Shown piece after piece: positions 63,102 through 64,000 of a stretch of DNA of 64,000 bases. Origin of the DNA: Rhizobium oryzicola (GTDB taxonomy: Bacteria; Pseudomonadota; Alphaproteobacteria; Rhizobiales; Rhizobiaceae); NCBI RefSeq assembly GCF_030504645.1, contig NZ_JAUKWQ010000015.1, forward strand, positions 58,631 through 122,630, in the 5' to 3' direction. How positions within the stretch are numbered: position 1 is the first letter of the stretch; each line of letters opens with the position of its first letter. The notes under the pieces were generated by a model, which worked only from the letters and a program-made list of their open reading frames with translations, had not been told where the DNA came from and did not search any database. The position numbers and the translations under genes were made by a program.

Positions 63102-63107
63102 GGTCAT

Positions 63108-63779
63108 ATGTCTGAAACGGTTGCGCAACGGATCGCCAATGTGATCGGGGAGAGGATCGTTCGCGGCGAGATTCAGGCTGGGACCCCGCTGCGCCAAGAT
63201 ACGATTGCCAGGGAATTCGACGCCAGTCATGTACCTGCGCGTGAGGCGCTCCAGCATCTCCGCTCTCAAGGACTGGCCATAAGTCTTCCTCGGCGCGGAA
63301 TGAGAGTTGCTCCCCTTGATCAGACATCAATTCTGGAGACAATCGAGATCCGCGCGGCTTTGGAAACGTTGGCTCTTCGGCTGGCTGCCCCTAAAATCAA
63401 CTCTGCGACGATGGAGAAAATCGAGCTTGCTATGGTAGCGGGTGACGAAGCCGAGAGCATAGTCGAGTGGGAGCGAGCAAATCGGTCATTTCATCGCGAG
63501 TTGGTAGGCGCGTGCCGTATGCCGAAACTACTCTCCATGCTTGATGATCTCCAACTCGCTAATTCAAGAATCCTATTTTCAGCCACCCGCTCCGCCGGTT
63601 GGCGCCCCGGCTCCAGCGCCGCCCACCATCAGATTTTCGAGGCGCTGAAAAGGAAGGAAATTTCCGTCGCAACATCACTGCTTGACGCTCATATCCGAGG
63701 CCTAGAGCGAGCTAGTTTGGACGGAAGGGTTTCTCTCAAGTCGATCAGGTCGACGACCCGAACGAAGGCGGTTAGATAA
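63108..63779 (+). CDS. bioR: BioR, GntR-family repressor of biotin synthesis
   Basis: 223 residues. GntR winged helix (about 10-70: IVRGEIQAGTPLRQDTIARE, FDASHVPAREALQHLRSQGL) plus a FCD all-helical effector domain with the metal/ligand histidines (FHRELVGACRM, SAAHHQIFEALKRKE, DAHIRGLER). It is divergent from bioB with two BioR boxes in the 144-base gap. In Agrobacterium and Brucella BioR represses bioBFDAZ. Confidence 0.94.
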   Translation: MSETVAQRIANVIGERIVRGEIQAGTPLRQDTIAREFDASHVPAREALQHLRSQGLAISLPRRGMRVAPLDQTSILETIEIRAALETLALRLAAPKINSATMEKIELAMVAGDEAESIVEWERANRSFHRELVGACRMPKLLSMLDDLQLANSRILFSATRSAGWRPGSSAAHHQIFEALKRKEISVATSLLDAHIRGLERASLDGRVSLKSIRSTTRTKAVR

Positions 63780-64000
63780 GCCACGCTATCACGATACGCT
63801 GGTGCACAGAAGTCGCCGGACGAACTAATGATTGACGCCAAGTGGTCGCCAAATAACCAACTGGCCGCGCTGCTTGGCGAGCAGCATTGACCGGCAGAAC
63901 AGCCTGCCCGTCCTTGATCTGAAACGGCGCTCCGCCAGGCTTGCGTCGCCACACCCGGCGCATCAACTGACTGCGCCGACTCCAAAATCATGCGTCTATT
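63780..64000. other. Right edge without a supported gene
   Basis: 221 bases after bioR. A minus-strand frame (63772-63966, beginning near MRRVWRRKPGG) looks somewhat protein-like but has a stop at 63987, only a TTG start, and overlaps the bioR stop. It may be a fragment. Confidence 0.35.

Noticed and set aside
63772..63966. Minus-strand frame at the right edge
   Set aside because: Stop just upstream, TTG start only, overlap with the bioR stop, and no family recognised.
1..64000. CRISPR array, rRNA or tRNA genes
   Set aside because: No regularly spaced direct repeats and no rRNA or foldable tRNA gene were noticed on reading.

Overview
The window reads as a large plasmid or secondary replicon of an alphaproteobacterium of the Hyphomicrobiales (Rhizobium, Agrobacterium or Ochrobactrum/Brucella type). 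Three things point there: a Ti-type conjugation module (traA-F-B-H facing traC-D-G across an oriT, with traR and traM), a biotin cluster bioB-F-D-A-Z with a divergent GntR repressor BioR and its TTATAGATAA-type operators, and plasmid 'housekeeping' families (DUF736, DUF1419, DUF3085, a giant methylase-helicase) typical of rhizobial plasmids. No repABC replication genes, no trb mating-pore genes and no traI signal synthase lie in the window.

Layout. (1) 0-22 kb is an accessory zone of small export, detoxification and regulation units: a Gdx-type SMR exporter, an MFS drug exporter with a divergent LysR gene, a frameshifted flavin reductase, a GST, a divergent pair of DJ-1/PfpI proteins, an oxidoreductase / alpha-beta hydrolase / broken dapF operon, a TPP-riboswitch-controlled Nudix-thiD operon, a TetR gene with a clear palindromic operator next to a hydrolase, a MocR regulator facing an NAD-dependent epimerase, a cupin, a GNAT and an EamA exporter. 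(2) 22-32 kb is the quorum-sensing-controlled DNA transfer module: traR, traM, traH, traB, traF, traA, oriT with a TraR box, traC, traD, traG. (3) 32-50 kb is the probable leading region of transfer. From 33.3 kb almost everything is on the minus strand, so the transferred strand would be its template. It includes small proteins, DUF736, a disrupted ardC antirestriction gene, a ParB-like protein, a 1696-residue DNA methylase-helicase, DUF3085, DUF1419 and Toprim proteins. (4) 50-57.9 kb is a scrap yard: a possible 90-nt RNA before a DUF3800 gene, the 3' end of dnaE2, a YdcZ-azoR pair, a catB gene cut by a decayed IS3-family element, a recombinase remnant, and a DUF1656/HlyD efflux pair without its FUSC partner. 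(5) 57.9-64 kb is the biotin operon and its repressor.

The most interesting points are a TraR with changed recognition-helix residues paired with a symmetrically changed tra box, the strand bias of the leading region, an insertion in ardC that starts with a nested symmetrical repeat, three short-protein genes of under 60 residues with good ribosome binding sites, a candidate small RNA with a near-consensus promoter and a perfect-palindrome terminator, and a second BioR-like operator at the very left edge, 63 kb from the bio operon.
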